A DNA stretch of 13,607 nt from an uncultured Chloroflexota bacterium (lineage in GTDB: Bacteria; Chloroflexota; Limnocylindria; Limnocylindrales; CSP1-4). The stretch spans positions 1 through 13,607 of the forward strand of contig CAIXZV010000009.1 of NCBI GenBank assembly GCA_903924005.1. Direction: 5' to 3'. Positions 1 to 8,446 of this stretch are shown here, piece by piece. Numbering within the stretch: position 1 is the stretch's first letter; each line of letters starts with the position of its first letter. The position numbers and the translations under genes were made by a program. Under the pieces are notes generated by a model that saw only the letters and a list, made by a program, of their open reading frames with translations, made no database searches and was not told the DNA's origin.

Positions 1-1
1 G

Positions 2-1042
2 TTCCAGGACTCCATCAACGCGTACCTCCAGGGCACGCCTGATGACGCCTACACCTGGTTCGCCGGCTACCGCATGCGGTTCTTCGCCGCCCAGGGTCTC
101 GCCACGGACATCAGCGATGTCTGGAGCACCATCGGCGCGAACTACACGGACGCCTTCAAGACAGCGTCCACCGGTGACGACGGCAAGCAGTACTTCGTCC
201 CGCTCCTCAACTACCCATGGGTGGTCATCTACCGGAAGTCGTTCTTCGCGGCGAAGGGATACACCATCCCCAAGACGCTGGCCGACTTCACCGCCCTGGG
301 CGACAAGATGAAGAAGGACGGGCTCATCCCGCTCGCCTTCGGTGACAAGGACGGCTGGCCCGCCATGGGCACGTTCGACATCATCAACATGCGGATGAAC
401 GGTTACGACTTCCACATCGGCCTGATGGCCGGCAAGGAGAAGTGGACCGATCCCAAGGTCAAGGCCGTGTTCGCGAAGTGGGCGGAGCTGCTCCCCTACT
501 TTGACCCGCAGCCGCTTGGCAAGACCTGGCAGGACGCGGCCAAGGACATGCTCGACCAGAAGGCCGGGATGTACTTCTTGGGCACCTTCGCCGGTCAGCA
601 GGCCACCGATCAGGCCGTCCATGACGATCTGGACTTCTTCCCCTTCCCGACGTTCGGCACCCAGTACGACGCCGAGATGGCGATCGACGCCCCAATCGAC
701 GGCTTCATGGTTTCCGGCAAGGCGAAGAACGTCGATGGCGCCAAGGCGCTCATGGAGTACCTCGCTACCGCTGAGGCGCAGGCCATCTACTTGGCCTCCG
801 ACCCCAACGACGTTGCTGCCGTGAAGAACGCCGACACGAGCAAGTACAACGCGTTCCAGAAGTCCAGCGCGGCGATCATCGGCGCTGCTGGCAAGATCGC
901 GCAGTTCCTCGACCGCGACACCAACCCGGCGTTCGCAGGCGCAAACGGCATGCAGGGCTTCCTGCAGAAGTTCCTGGGCGACCCCAAGCAGGATCTGGAC
1001 AAGTTCCTGTCGGGCATCCAGGCCTTCTACGACACCCTGTAG
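2..1042 (+). CDS. ABC sugar transporter, extracellular substrate-binding protein (CUT1 family), 5'-truncated
   Basis: The reading frame is open from the first bases of the window and ends at TAG 1040-1042, giving 346 visible residues. The start codon, signal peptide or lipobox and probably the first 80-100 residues lie upstream, since family members usually have 420-450 residues. The visible part reads as a soluble periplasmic-binding-protein fold with the family's usual features: an aromatic-rich hinge segment (YFVPLLNYPWVVIYRKSFF), then a 'GYTIPKTLADF' segment and a C-terminal helical region (GFLQKFLGDPKQDLDKFL). Two MalF/MalG-type permease genes follow at once, which places it in the CUT1 importers for di- and oligosaccharides. 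The downstream beta- and alpha-galactosidases make a galactoside the likely ligand, but this is inferred from context and cannot be read from the protein. Codon choice is strongly biased (Lys almost always AAG, Phe mostly TTC), consistent with high expression. Confidence 0.93.
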   Translation, partial: FQDSINAYLQGTPDDAYTWFAGYRMRFFAAQGLATDISDVWSTIGANYTDAFKTASTGDDGKQYFVPLLNYPWVVIYRKSFFAAKGYTIPKTLADFTALGDKMKKDGLIPLAFGDKDGWPAMGTFDIINMRMNGYDFHIGLMAGKEKWTDPKVKAVFAKWAELLPYFDPQPLGKTWQDAAKDMLDQKAGMYFLGTFAGQQATDQAVHDDLDFFPFPTFGTQYDAEMAIDAPIDGFMVSGKAKNVDGAKALMEYLATAEAQAIYLASDPNDVAAVKNADTSKYNAFQKSSAAIIGAAGKIAQFLDRDTNPAFAGANGMQGFLQKFLGDPKQDLDKFLSGIQAFYDTL

Positions 1043-1049
1043 TCCATCG

Positions 1050-1064
1050 CGCGGCATCACCGCG
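1050..1064 (+). other. small intercistronic hairpin between binding-protein and permease genes
   Basis: CGCGG (1050-1054), loop CATCA, CCGCG (1060-1064) form a 5-bp G+C stem in the 41-bp gap between the binding-protein stop and the first permease start. There is no T-run, so it is not a classical terminator. In malE-malF-type operons a stem-loop at this place can protect the upstream mRNA and give more binding protein than permease. A similar role here is only inferred from position, and so short a stem could arise by chance at this base composition. Confidence 0.3.
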
Positions 1065-1083
1065 ACCCACTGAGCGAGCTACG

Positions 1084-2079
1084 GTGACGCAGCCCGTCTC
1101 CACCAACGCCCCGTCGGCTTCGGCCGGCGGGGTGTTGGCGCCCAGCGCGCCAGCGAAACGGCGCCGAAAGCGACGCAAGTTCAGCGTCCTCACGCGTCGT
1201 GACAAGTTCACGCTGCTGTTCATGGTGGGCGTGCCGGCGTTCATCCACATCTTCCTGATCTGGGTTCCGACGATTGCGTCGGTCATCCTGTCGTTCTCGA
1301 AGTGGAACGGCGTCAGCAAGCTCCAGTGGATCGGGACCAGGAACTACGAAGTCCTGGCAACCATCTACCAGCCGTTCTGGCCAGCCGTGCAGCACAACTT
1401 CATCTGGCTGGGAACGTTCCTGTTCATCGCCACGCCGCTGGGCATGCTGATCGCAGTGATCCTGGACCGCAACCTCCGCGGGTCCCGGATCTACCAGAGC
1501 GTCCTCTACATGCCCGTCGTGCTGTCGCTCGCAATCGTGGGCTTCATCTGGCAGCTCATCTATGCGCCAGGGTCGGGCTTCATCAACAACTTCCTCGACG
1601 TCGTCACCAACAGCACAAAGTGGACGACGCCGGGCACCGCCATCGACTGGCTGGGCAACCACGACCTCAACCTGTGGGCCGTGCTGGTGGCCGCCAGTTG
1701 GCGACATGTGGGCTACATCATGGTCCTGTACCTGGCTGGCCTCAAGAGCGTGGACAACACGCTGCGGGAGGCGGCCGCCATCGACGGCGCCAACGCGCGC
1801 CAGACCTTCTTTCGGGTCATCTTCCCCGTGCTCGCGCCCATCAACGTGGTGATCCTGGTGGTCACCGTGATCGAGTCGCTGCGAGCGTTCGACATCGTGT
1901 ACGTCATCAACAAGGGGCTCAACGGCCTCGAGTTGCTGTCGGTGCTGATCACCACCAACCTGCTCGGCGAGGCCAGCCTCATTGGCTTCGGCTCGTCGAT
2001 TGCCGTGGTGCTGTTGCTCATCTCCATCGGCCCGATCATCTTCTACCTGTACCGGACGATGCGGGAGCAGCCTGAATGA
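1084..2079 (+). CDS. ABC sugar transporter permease, MalF/UgpA-type (CUT1)
   Basis: This 331-residue inner-membrane permease subunit belongs to the binding-protein-dependent sugar importer. The N-terminus is cytoplasmic, Ser/Ala/Pro-rich, with a basic cluster at 25-32 (KRRRKRRK). Six hydrophobic segments can be seen at about 44-70, 107-127, 138-160, 195-218, 250-265 and 303-322. The EAA loop that docks the ATPase begins at E229 (EAAAIDGANARQTFF), with the typical G nine residues into the motif region and the P-rich end (FPVLAP). The start is GTG at 1084, because no in-frame ATG precedes the first membrane segment. The Shine-Dalgarno is weak (GAG around 1072), which would fit lower expression than the binding protein. 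It overlaps the next gene by 4 bp (ATGA). Substrate specificity is not visible; galactosides are inferred from neighbours. Confidence 0.95.
   Translation: MTQPVSTNAPSASAGGVLAPSAPAKRRRKRRKFSVLTRRDKFTLLFMVGVPAFIHIFLIWVPTIASVILSFSKWNGVSKLQWIGTRNYEVLATIYQPFWPAVQHNFIWLGTFLFIATPLGMLIAVILDRNLRGSRIYQSVLYMPVVLSLAIVGFIWQLIYAPGSGFINNFLDVVTNSTKWTTPGTAIDWLGNHDLNLWAVLVAASWRHVGYIMVLYLAGLKSVDNTLREAAAIDGANARQTFFRVIFPVLAPINVVILVVTVIESLRAFDIVYVINKGLNGLELLSVLITTNLLGEASLIGFGSSIAVVLLLISIGPIIFYLYRTMREQPE
2063..2067 (+). promoter_or_regulatory. ribosome binding site for the second permease
   Basis: GGGAG lies inside the end of the first permease gene, 8 nt before the ATG at 2076. It supports this start and coupled translation through the ATGA overlap. 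Confidence 0.55.
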
Positions 2080-2990
2080 CCGCGATCGCGAAGCCCCTCA
2101 ACGCCGACCACGAGTTGGAGCGCGCGCCGAAGAAGCAGAACCGCCATTTGGGCACCCACATCTTCCTGTCGGTGATCTGCGTGGTGTGGCTGTTCCCGCT
2201 GGTGTGGGCGGTCTACACGGCGTTTCGGCCGTACAGCGAGACGGGCGCCAACCCACGCGGCTACTTCTCCGTGGGCGGGGCCTACAACTTTGACAACTTC
2301 ATCAAGGCGTGGGGAGACGCGGATCTCTTCCAGCACTTCCTCGACACGCTGATCGTCGCAATCCCGGCGATCATCCTCATCCTGTTCTTCGCCTCGATGA
2401 TCGCCTTTGCGGTCAGCCGCTACAGTTTCCGGTTCAACATCGCGCTGCTGATGCTGTTCACGGCTGGCAACCTGCTCCCGCAGCAGGTGGTCATCACGCC
2501 GCTGTACCGGATGTACTTGGCCCTGCCCATGGTTGCGCCCATCTCGGACAACGGGATGTGGTACGACCAGTTCTTCGGGCTCATCATGATCCACCTCGCC
2601 TTCCAGCTTGGGTTCTGCACGTTCGTCCTGTCCAACTACTTCAAGCAGGTCCCGCGCGAGATCAACGAGGCGGCCGTCGTTGACGGTGCCAGCGTCTGGC
2701 GAACGTACTGGTCCGTGCTGCTGCCTCTGGCGCGGCCGGCCCTAGCCGCACTGGCAACCCTGGAGTTCACCTGGATCTACAACGACTTCTTCTGGGGGAT
2801 CCTCCTCCTGACGAAGGGCTGGAAGTTCCCGGTCACCTCAGCACTGAACAACCTGTCGGGCCAGTTCTTCACGGACTACAACCTGCTGGCGGCGGGGTCG
2901 CTCATCGTGGCCTTGCCCACGCTCATCGTGTATCTGGCGCTCCAGAAGCAGTTCGTCGCCGGTCTGACCCTGGGTTCCACCAAGGGATAG
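2076..2990 (+). CDS. ABC sugar transporter permease, MalG/UgpE-type (CUT1)
   Basis: This 304-residue second permease of the importer forms a heterodimer with the MalF-type protein encoded just upstream. Hydrophobic segments lie at about 28-50, 90-113, 121-140, 165-187, 217-240 and 268-288. The EAA loop starts at E198 (EAAVVDGASVWRTYW), and the C-terminus KQFVAGLTLGSTKG matches the usual ending of MalG-type subunits. Its ATG overlaps the previous stop by 4 bp (ATGA) and has GGGAG 8 nt upstream. No ATP-binding subunit follows: the next gene, 87 bp on, is beta-galactosidase. CUT1 importers of Gram-positive and related bacteria often share one MsiK/MsmK/UgpC-type ATPase encoded elsewhere, and this is probably the case here. 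Confidence 0.95.
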   Translation: MTAIAKPLNADHELERAPKKQNRHLGTHIFLSVICVVWLFPLVWAVYTAFRPYSETGANPRGYFSVGGAYNFDNFIKAWGDADLFQHFLDTLIVAIPAIILILFFASMIAFAVSRYSFRFNIALLMLFTAGNLLPQQVVITPLYRMYLALPMVAPISDNGMWYDQFFGLIMIHLAFQLGFCTFVLSNYFKQVPREINEAAVVDGASVWRTYWSVLLPLARPALAALATLEFTWIYNDFFWGILLLTKGWKFPVTSALNNLSGQFFTDYNLLAAGSLIVALPTLIVYLALQKQFVAGLTLGSTKG

Positions 2991-3077
2991 CCGCGCCGGG
3001 CGTACTGTTCGGGAGCCACGCGTACGGGTCTGTCTGCGCACGCCGTTTGACGCGCGCGGAGGCCCAGGAGGACCTGC
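2991..3077 (+). other. 87-bp gap before beta-galactosidase
   Basis: No gene is seen here. The gap holds a direct repeat of GCGTAC (about 3008 and 3022) and a TTGACG near 3048 that is too close to the start codon to be a -35 box with a usable -10. No convincing promoter or terminator is visible, so the glycosidase genes are probably transcribed with the transporter genes. Confidence 0.4.
3066..3071 (+). promoter_or_regulatory. strong ribosome binding site of beta-galactosidase
   Basis: AGGAGG, 6 nt before the ATG at 3078, is a near-ideal Shine-Dalgarno. It is the best one in the window and fixes the start of the beta-galactosidase. Confidence 0.8.
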
Positions 3078-6000
3078 ATGACTCCCGCACCCTGGGCCGA
3101 TCCCGAGTTGACCGCGCGCGGCCGCCTGCCCATGCACGCGGTGCCGCACGACGATCGGCTGTCGCTGGACGGCGTCTGGCGGTTCCAGCTACTGCACTCC
3201 CCCGCGGAAGCAGTGGCGGTTGCATCTGGTGGTGACGCGTGGCGTGGGATCGAGGTCCCGGGCTGCTGGACCATGCAGGACACCTGGGACAAGCCGCACT
3301 ACACCAACGTGCAGATGCCGTTCCCCCACCGGCCGCCCGAGGTGCCGCCGGAGAACCCCACGGGCGTCTATGAGCGCTCGTTCACGGTGTCCGCAGCGTG
3401 GGCCGGGCGGCGCGTGGTGCTCCACGTGGGCGCCGTCGAGAGCGTGCTCATCGTGGCGCTCAACGGGGCGGAGATCGGGGTCAGCAAGGACTCGCATCTG
3501 GCGGCGGAGTTTGACCTGACGCCGCACCTGCGCGCGGGCGAGAACGCGCTGCGCCTCACCGTGGTCAAGTGGTCTGACGCCTCCTTCATCGAGGACCAGG
3601 ACCAGTGGTGGCACGGGGGCATCACGCGTTCCGTGTTCCTGTACGCCACGGGGCCCGTGTACCTCGCGGACCTGGTGATTGACACTGGGCTCGCGGCCGA
3701 CAACGCCACCGGCACCCTGTCGATTGAGGCGGGTCTTGGCTGGACAGGCACGCTGGCGGCGGGCTGGACCGTTGAGGCGGAGGTCAACGCTCTTGGGGAG
3801 CGTTTGGCGGCCGTGGTGCCCCATGCCGCGCCGCCCGACGGCGGTCCGGGCGCCTTTGCCGTTGCGGGACCGCCGCGCCGTGGCGTGCTGGACCTGCGCA
3901 GCCTTGCCGCCGCGCACGCGTTCACCAACACCGAGGACGCCGCCGCCTGGGCCGCGGCTGAGCCCGTGGTGCGGGCGCCGCGACGCGGCCGGGTGCACCT
4001 GACGACGTCGCTGCCGGGGATCACGCCGTGGTCCGCGGAGGTCCCGGCCCTGCACACGCTCACCGTGACGCTGCGTGACGCGTCCGGCGCCATCGCCGAG
4101 CAGGTCACCCGCCGCATCGGCTTCCGCCGCGTGGAGATCCGGGGCCGCGAGCTGCTCATCAACGGCCGCGCTGTGCTCATCCGCGGTGTCAACCGCCACG
4201 ATTTCGATCCGCAGAGCGGCCGCGTCGTCAGCGCCGCCAACATGCGCGCCGACGTGGTCCTGATGAAGCGCTTTGGATTCAACGCGGTCCGGACCTCGCA
4301 CTACCCCAACGACCCCGCGTTTCTTGACGCGTGCGACGAACTGGGGCTGTTTGTCTGGGACGAGGCGGACATCGAGAGCCACGGCTGGTACGACGACGTC
4401 TGCAACGACCCGCGGTATCGGTCAGCTTTTGTGGACCGCGTGGCGCGGATGATCGAGCGCGATCGCCACCACGCGTCGGTCGTGATCTGGTCGCTTGGCA
4501 ACGAGTCTGGCTATGGCCCCAACCATGACGCCGCCGCCGGCTGGGCACGCCGCGCGGATCCGTCACGCCCGCTCCACTACGAGGGCGCCATCGCCCTGGA
4601 CTGGGACAGCCCCCAGACCGCCAGCGACCTGATCTGCCCCATGTACCCGCCCATCTCCGCGATTGTGGCGCACGCGACATCGGGCAGGCAGCGGCTGCCG
4701 CTGATCATGTGCGAGTTCACCCACGCCATGGGCAACTCCAACGGCACGCTGGCTGAGTACTGGGACGCCATCGAGACCACGCCCGGGCTCCAGGGCGGGT
4801 TCATCTGGGAGTGGCGCGACCACGGCCTTGATCAGCGCCTGCCTGACGGCACCGTCCGCCACGCGTACGGCGGCGATTTTGGCGATGTGCCCAACGACGG
4901 CACGTTTGTCTGCGACGGCATGACGCTCCCCGATCGGACGCCGAAGCCCGGCCTATGGGAGCACCGTCATCTGGCGGCGCCCGTCCGGCTGGTGTCCGGG
5001 GCAGCCGATGCACGAGCCGGGCGCGTGACGCTGGAGAACCGCGGCGACTTCCGCGATCTCTCCTGGCTGCGCGCCACGTGGGCGCTGGAGGCCGACGGGT
5101 TTGCCGTGGCCGGCGGCGAGCTGCCGCTGCCAACGCTTGCGCCTGACGCACGCGGCGAAGTCACCCTGCCGGACTTTGCCCTGCCGACTGACCGGGACGG
5201 CGACGAGGAGCTCTGGCTCACGCTGCGCTTCACCTTGGCCGAAGCCACCGGCTGGGCAGACGCGGCCTTTGACGTTGGCTGGGCGCAAGTCCGGCTTGAC
5301 GATGCCGATGCCACGGCACGAGCTGTGGCCGCCGCGGATGACGACATCGACTGGAGCGGCGCCGTGCCGCTGGACGCCGAGGGCAACCTTACGCTCAAGG
5401 AGTTCGCCGCGGCCCCGTCGCTGGCGCTCTGGCGTGCCCCCTCGGACAACGACCGCATTGGCGGCATGGGCGACCGCTGGGCCGGCTGGGGTGTCGGGTC
5501 GCTCACGCGGCGGCTCGTGGCCATCGACGAGGCGGATGAGGCCACCACCGTGCGCGCCGTCTGGATCACCGCTGCTGGCATCGAGATCCCACACACGCAG
5601 CGGCTGGCGGCAGACGCCAACGGCCGTGTGCGCGTCACGGAGACCGTGGAGATCCCTGCGGTCCTGAGCGACCTGCCGCGGGTTGGCACGCTGCTCACGC
5701 TGGCGCCCGGCCACGAGTCGGTCCAGTTCTTTGGCACAGGACCCCATGAGACCTACCCGGACCGGGCGCGCGGCGGACAGGTTGGCCGCTGGATGTCGTC
5801 CGTATCGGACCAGCTTGTGCCCTATGTTCGCCCGCAGGAGAACGGCGGCCATGTCGGCGTCCGCTGGCTTGCGCTCCAGAGCTCTGTCACCGGCGGCGTG
5901 ACCATCTCGCTGGACCAGCCCCGCCAGGTCAGCGTCCTCCACGTGACGGCAGCGGACCTCGACGCCGCGACACATGACGTTGAGGTCCGGCCGCGGGCTG

Positions 6001-6143
6001 AGACCTTCGTGACCATCGACAGCGTCCACCGCGGCGTGGGCACGGCCAGCTGCGGGCCCGATACCCTCGCCCAATACATCGTCCCGACCCGCACACACAG
6101 CTGGACATGGACGCTTGAGCCGCTGGAGACGGACACGCCATGA
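3078..6143 (+). CDS. lacZ: beta-galactosidase, glycoside hydrolase family 2 (long LacZ type)
   Basis: This 1021-residue enzyme hydrolyses terminal beta-D-galactosyl residues, for example lactose to galactose and glucose. Its length equals that of the E. coli LacZ class (about 1020). Domain order by reading: GH2 sugar-binding jelly roll (about 40-205), first beta-sandwich (205-345), TIM barrel (345-640), second sandwich (about 650-745) and a C-terminal Bgal_small domain (about 765-1015, with FFGTGPHETYPDR near 884). The acid/base is E476 in GNESGYGPNHDA and the nucleophile is E546 in MCEFTHAMGNSNG. E433 and H435 in DIESHGW correspond to the LacZ magnesium ligands. VNRHDFDP and RTSHYPND are also conserved. 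There is no signal peptide, so it is cytoplasmic and depends on the importer. AGGAGG lies 6 nt before the ATG. The stop overlaps the alpha-galactosidase start (ATGA). Phe is often TTT here, unlike in the transporter genes. Confidence 0.97.
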   Translation: MTPAPWADPELTARGRLPMHAVPHDDRLSLDGVWRFQLLHSPAEAVAVASGGDAWRGIEVPGCWTMQDTWDKPHYTNVQMPFPHRPPEVPPENPTGVYERSFTVSAAWAGRRVVLHVGAVESVLIVALNGAEIGVSKDSHLAAEFDLTPHLRAGENALRLTVVKWSDASFIEDQDQWWHGGITRSVFLYATGPVYLADLVIDTGLAADNATGTLSIEAGLGWTGTLAAGWTVEAEVNALGERLAAVVPHAAPPDGGPGAFAVAGPPRRGVLDLRSLAAAHAFTNTEDAAAWAAAEPVVRAPRRGRVHLTTSLPGITPWSAEVPALHTLTVTLRDASGAIAEQVTRRIGFRRVEIRGRELLINGRAVLIRGVNRHDFDPQSGRVVSAANMRADVVLMKRFGFNAVRTSHYPNDPAFLDACDELGLFVWDEADIESHGWYDDVCNDPRYRSAFVDRVARMIERDRHHASVVIWSLGNESGYGPNHDAAAGWARRADPSRPLHYEGAIALDWDSPQTASDLICPMYPPISAIVAHATSGRQRLPLIMCEFTHAMGNSNGTLAEYWDAIETTPGLQGGFIWEWRDHGLDQRLPDGTVRHAYGGDFGDVPNDGTFVCDGMTLPDRTPKPGLWEHRHLAAPVRLVSGAADARAGRVTLENRGDFRDLSWLRATWALEADGFAVAGGELPLPTLAPDARGEVTLPDFALPTDRDGDEELWLTLRFTLAEATGWADAAFDVGWAQVRLDDADATARAVAAADDDIDWSGAVPLDAEGNLTLKEFAAAPSLALWRAPSDNDRIGGMGDRWAGWGVGSLTRRLVAIDEADEATTVRAVWITAAGIEIPHTQRLAADANGRVRVTETVEIPAVLSDLPRVGTLLTLAPGHESVQFFGTGPHETYPDRARGGQVGRWMSSVSDQLVPYVRPQENGGHVGVRWLALQSSVTGGVTISLDQPRQVSVLHVTAADLDAATHDVEVRPRAETFVTIDSVHRGVGTASCGPDTLAQYIVPTRTHSWTWTLEPLETDTP

Positions 6144-8380
6144 CCATCACCTGGAGCGCCGAGACCCACGAGTGGCACCTCGCCAACGGCCGGACCAGTT
6201 GGGTCCTCCGCGTGCTGGAGAACGGCTGGATCCGGCTGCTCCACGCGGGCGCGCCGCTGGCCGTGGGGGCGTCGTATCGCCACCTTGGCCCGGCCGACTT
6301 CCCAGGGTTCGACAACCGTGTCGGCGAGCCTGTGGGGTTTGCCGTGCCGGTCCCAGGCGTGGGCGACTTCCGCGTCCCGGCGCTGGTGGTAGAGAACCCG
6401 GACGGCTCCACCGTGCTGGACCTCCAATACCGCAGCCACCGCATCGTCGCGGGCAAGCCTGCCCAGCCGGCGCTGACGCCCGCCACCCACTGCGACGACC
6501 CCTCCGAGGCCGATACGCTGGAGATCACGCTGATCGATGCCCAGACGGGCGTGACGGTGATCCTCGGCTTCACGCTGTTTGCGGGCTCCACCGTTGTCGC
6601 GCGCAACATGCAGATCGTCAACGGCGGCGCGGAGCGTGTCGTGGTCCGCGGCGCGTTCGGCACGCTGGACCTGCCGGATGCCGACTGGACGTTCGTCACG
6701 CTGTCGGGCACCTGGGCCCGCGAGCGCGCGGTGTACGAGCGGGCGCTGGTGCCGGGTCGGCAGGGTGTCGGCAGCCTGCGCGGCGGCTCCGGCGCGGAGC
6801 ACAACCCGCTGGTGCTGCTGCGTCGCGCGGCCACCACGGAGGACACGGGCGAGGCCTGGGGCGCGGCGCTCGTCTACTCGGGCAACTTCCTGGCCGAGGC
6901 GGACGTGGACTCGTTCCACACAACGCGCCTGCGCCTTGGCATCCACCCGGACGGATTCGGCTGGCCGCTGGACGCCGGCGCCTCGTTCACCGTCCCCGAG
7001 ACGCTGTTCGCCTGGAGCGGCGAGGGTCTGGGCGGCGTGTCTGACGCGCTCCACGGGATCATGCGCGATCGGCTCGCCCGCGGGCCCTGGCGAAACAAGC
7101 CCCGCCCCGTGCTCCTCAACAACTGGGAGGGCACGTACTTCAACTTCAACCACGAGCGCATCGTGGAGATGGCCAAGTCCGCGAAGGACATGGGCATCGA
7201 GCTCTTCGTCCTTGACGACGGCTGGTTTGGCCGCCGCGACGACGATCACCGCTCGCTGGGCGACTGGGTCATCGACCGCCGCAAGCTCCCCCACGGCGTG
7301 GACGGGCTGGCGCGCGAGGTCAAGGCGCTGGGGCTGCTTTTCGGCCTCTGGATTGAGCCCGAGATGGTCAACCCGGACTCGGACCTGTTCCGGGCGCACC
7401 CGGACTGGGCCATCGGCATCCCCGGGCGCAAGCGCACCGAGAGCCGCCAGCAGCTGGTGCTGGATATGGGCCGGCCGGAGGTTGTGGACTACCTGGCCGA
7501 TTCGATTGGCGAGGTCATCGCCTCAGCTCCTATCGACTACATCAAGTGGGACTGGAACCGCTTCATCACGGAGCCGTTCTCGCTGGCGCTGCCGGCGGAT
7601 CGCCAGGGCGAGTTCTTCCACCGCTACAACACCGGCATGTACGAGCTGTACGAGCGGCTGACCACGCGGTTCCCGAACATCCTGTTTGAGTCCTGCGCCA
7701 GCGGCGGCGCCCGGTTTGACGCCGGGATGCTGTTCTGGGCCCCGCAGGCCTGGACCTCGGACGACACCGATGCCGTGGAGCGGCTGCGGATCCAGTGGGG
7801 CTCCTCGCTGGGGTACCCGGTGTCCTCCATGGGCGCCCACGTCTCTGCCATCCCGAACCACCAGACCGGGCGGCTGACGCCGATCGACTTCCGCGCGGCC
7901 GTGGCGATGTTTGGCGTGTTTGGCTACGAGCTGGACCCAACTGCGATGCCCGCTTCCGAGCGGGATGCGGTGCGGGCGCAAGTTGCGTTCTACGTGGAGC
8001 GGCGCTCCGTTCTGCAGTACGGGCGGTTCCTGCGGCTTCGGTCCCCGTTTGCGGGCGACGGCAACGAGACGGCCTGGATGTCGCTGGCCCCCGACGGGTC
8101 ACGCGCCGTTGCGGCCCACTACCGCGTGCTGCAGCACCCGATGCGCTCCCGGGACCGGCTGCGGCTTCGCGGTCTGGACGCCTCCGCCCGCTATCGGGTC
8201 ACCGTGTGGACCTCGTTTGACGCTCCGGCGGGCTCGTTTGAGCGCGGCGGCGACGACCTGATGTCCGTTGGGCTGTCGATTGAGCCGCCCGAGCTGATGC
8301 CGGCGGGGATCCCCAACGACGGCGTGCGCTGGGTTGGCTCGGACTTCAACTTCCGGCTATACGACGTGGTGCGGATCTAG
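6140..8380 (+). CDS. alpha-galactosidase, glycoside hydrolase family 36
   Basis: This 746-residue enzyme removes terminal alpha-1,6-galactose from melibiose, raffinose-type sugars or galactomannan fragments. It is close in length to the 720-750 residue, bacterial tetrameric GH36 group. The N-terminal beta-supersandwich (about 1-310) is followed by the barrel (about 320-635) and a C-terminal beta-domain. Motifs: NNWEGTYFNF with W329, the DDGWFG loop with D359 and D360, the nucleophile D471 in IKWDWNR, the ESCASGGARFD substrate loop (517-527), and the acid/base D541 in WTSDDTDA, 70 residues after the nucleophile as expected for the family. There is no signal peptide, so it acts in the cytoplasm. 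The start ATG overlaps the lacZ stop by 4 bp, and GGAG at 6125-6128 is 11 nt upstream, so translation is probably coupled to beta-galactosidase. It is the last gene of the plus-strand operon. The gene name (rafA, melA or agaA-like) is not settled by sequence alone. Confidence 0.96.
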   Translation: MTITWSAETHEWHLANGRTSWVLRVLENGWIRLLHAGAPLAVGASYRHLGPADFPGFDNRVGEPVGFAVPVPGVGDFRVPALVVENPDGSTVLDLQYRSHRIVAGKPAQPALTPATHCDDPSEADTLEITLIDAQTGVTVILGFTLFAGSTVVARNMQIVNGGAERVVVRGAFGTLDLPDADWTFVTLSGTWARERAVYERALVPGRQGVGSLRGGSGAEHNPLVLLRRAATTEDTGEAWGAALVYSGNFLAEADVDSFHTTRLRLGIHPDGFGWPLDAGASFTVPETLFAWSGEGLGGVSDALHGIMRDRLARGPWRNKPRPVLLNNWEGTYFNFNHERIVEMAKSAKDMGIELFVLDDGWFGRRDDDHRSLGDWVIDRRKLPHGVDGLAREVKALGLLFGLWIEPEMVNPDSDLFRAHPDWAIGIPGRKRTESRQQLVLDMGRPEVVDYLADSIGEVIASAPIDYIKWDWNRFITEPFSLALPADRQGEFFHRYNTGMYELYERLTTRFPNILFESCASGGARFDAGMLFWAPQAWTSDDTDAVERLRIQWGSSLGYPVSSMGAHVSAIPNHQTGRLTPIDFRAAVAMFGVFGYELDPTAMPASERDAVRAQVAFYVERRSVLQYGRFLRLRSPFAGDGNETAWMSLAPDGSRAVAAHYRVLQHPMRSRDRLRLRGLDASARYRVTVWTSFDAPAGSFERGGDDLMSVGLSIEPPELMPAGIPNDGVRWVGSDFNFRLYDVVRI

Positions 8381-8392
8381 CGGCTCGGCCGC
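8380..8392 (+). terminator. hairpin at the alpha-galactosidase stop codon
   Basis: GCGGC (8380-8384), loop TCG, GCCGC (8388-8392) form a 5-bp stem that starts at the last base of the stop codon. No T-run follows, so it is at most an accessory stem for transcription ending or mRNA stability. Confidence 0.2.
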
Positions 8393-8406
8393 GGTGCCCC
8401 GTGTCG

Positions 8407-8420
8407 CGCCGTTTCCGGCG
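8407..8420. terminator. hairpin CGCCG-TTTC-CGGCG in the convergent gap
   Basis: A perfect 5-bp G+C stem with a four-base loop lies 27 bp after the alpha-galactosidase stop. Read on the minus strand it is followed by little T. It shares its arms with the hairpin at 8447-8460. The two may end transcription from both directions, as is common between convergent genes, but neither has a full U-tract. Confidence 0.35.
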
Positions 8421-8446
8421 AATAGTCTCCACACGACTGTTTGTCA

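Noticed and set aside
3048..3053. TTGACG as a possible -35 box before beta-galactosidase
   Set aside because: A -10 box at normal spacing would fall on the ribosome binding site and start codon, leaving no leader.
3372..3379. GAGCGCTC palindrome resembling the core of a LacI-family operator
   Set aside because: It lies 290 bp inside the beta-galactosidase coding region. An 8-bp palindrome without further symmetry is expected by chance in such DNA.
3189..4382. Minus-strand frame of 397 codons opposite beta-galactosidase
   Set aside because: Shadow of the GH2 gene: low-complexity Arg/His/Gly-rich product, no ribosome site and no family features.
5822..7399. Long open minus-strand frame (525 codons) opposite the two galactosidase genes
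   Set aside because: It is antisense to two genes with intact catalytic motifs. Its translation is Arg/Ala/Pro/Gly-rich without a recognisable domain, as expected from a G+C-rich shadow frame.
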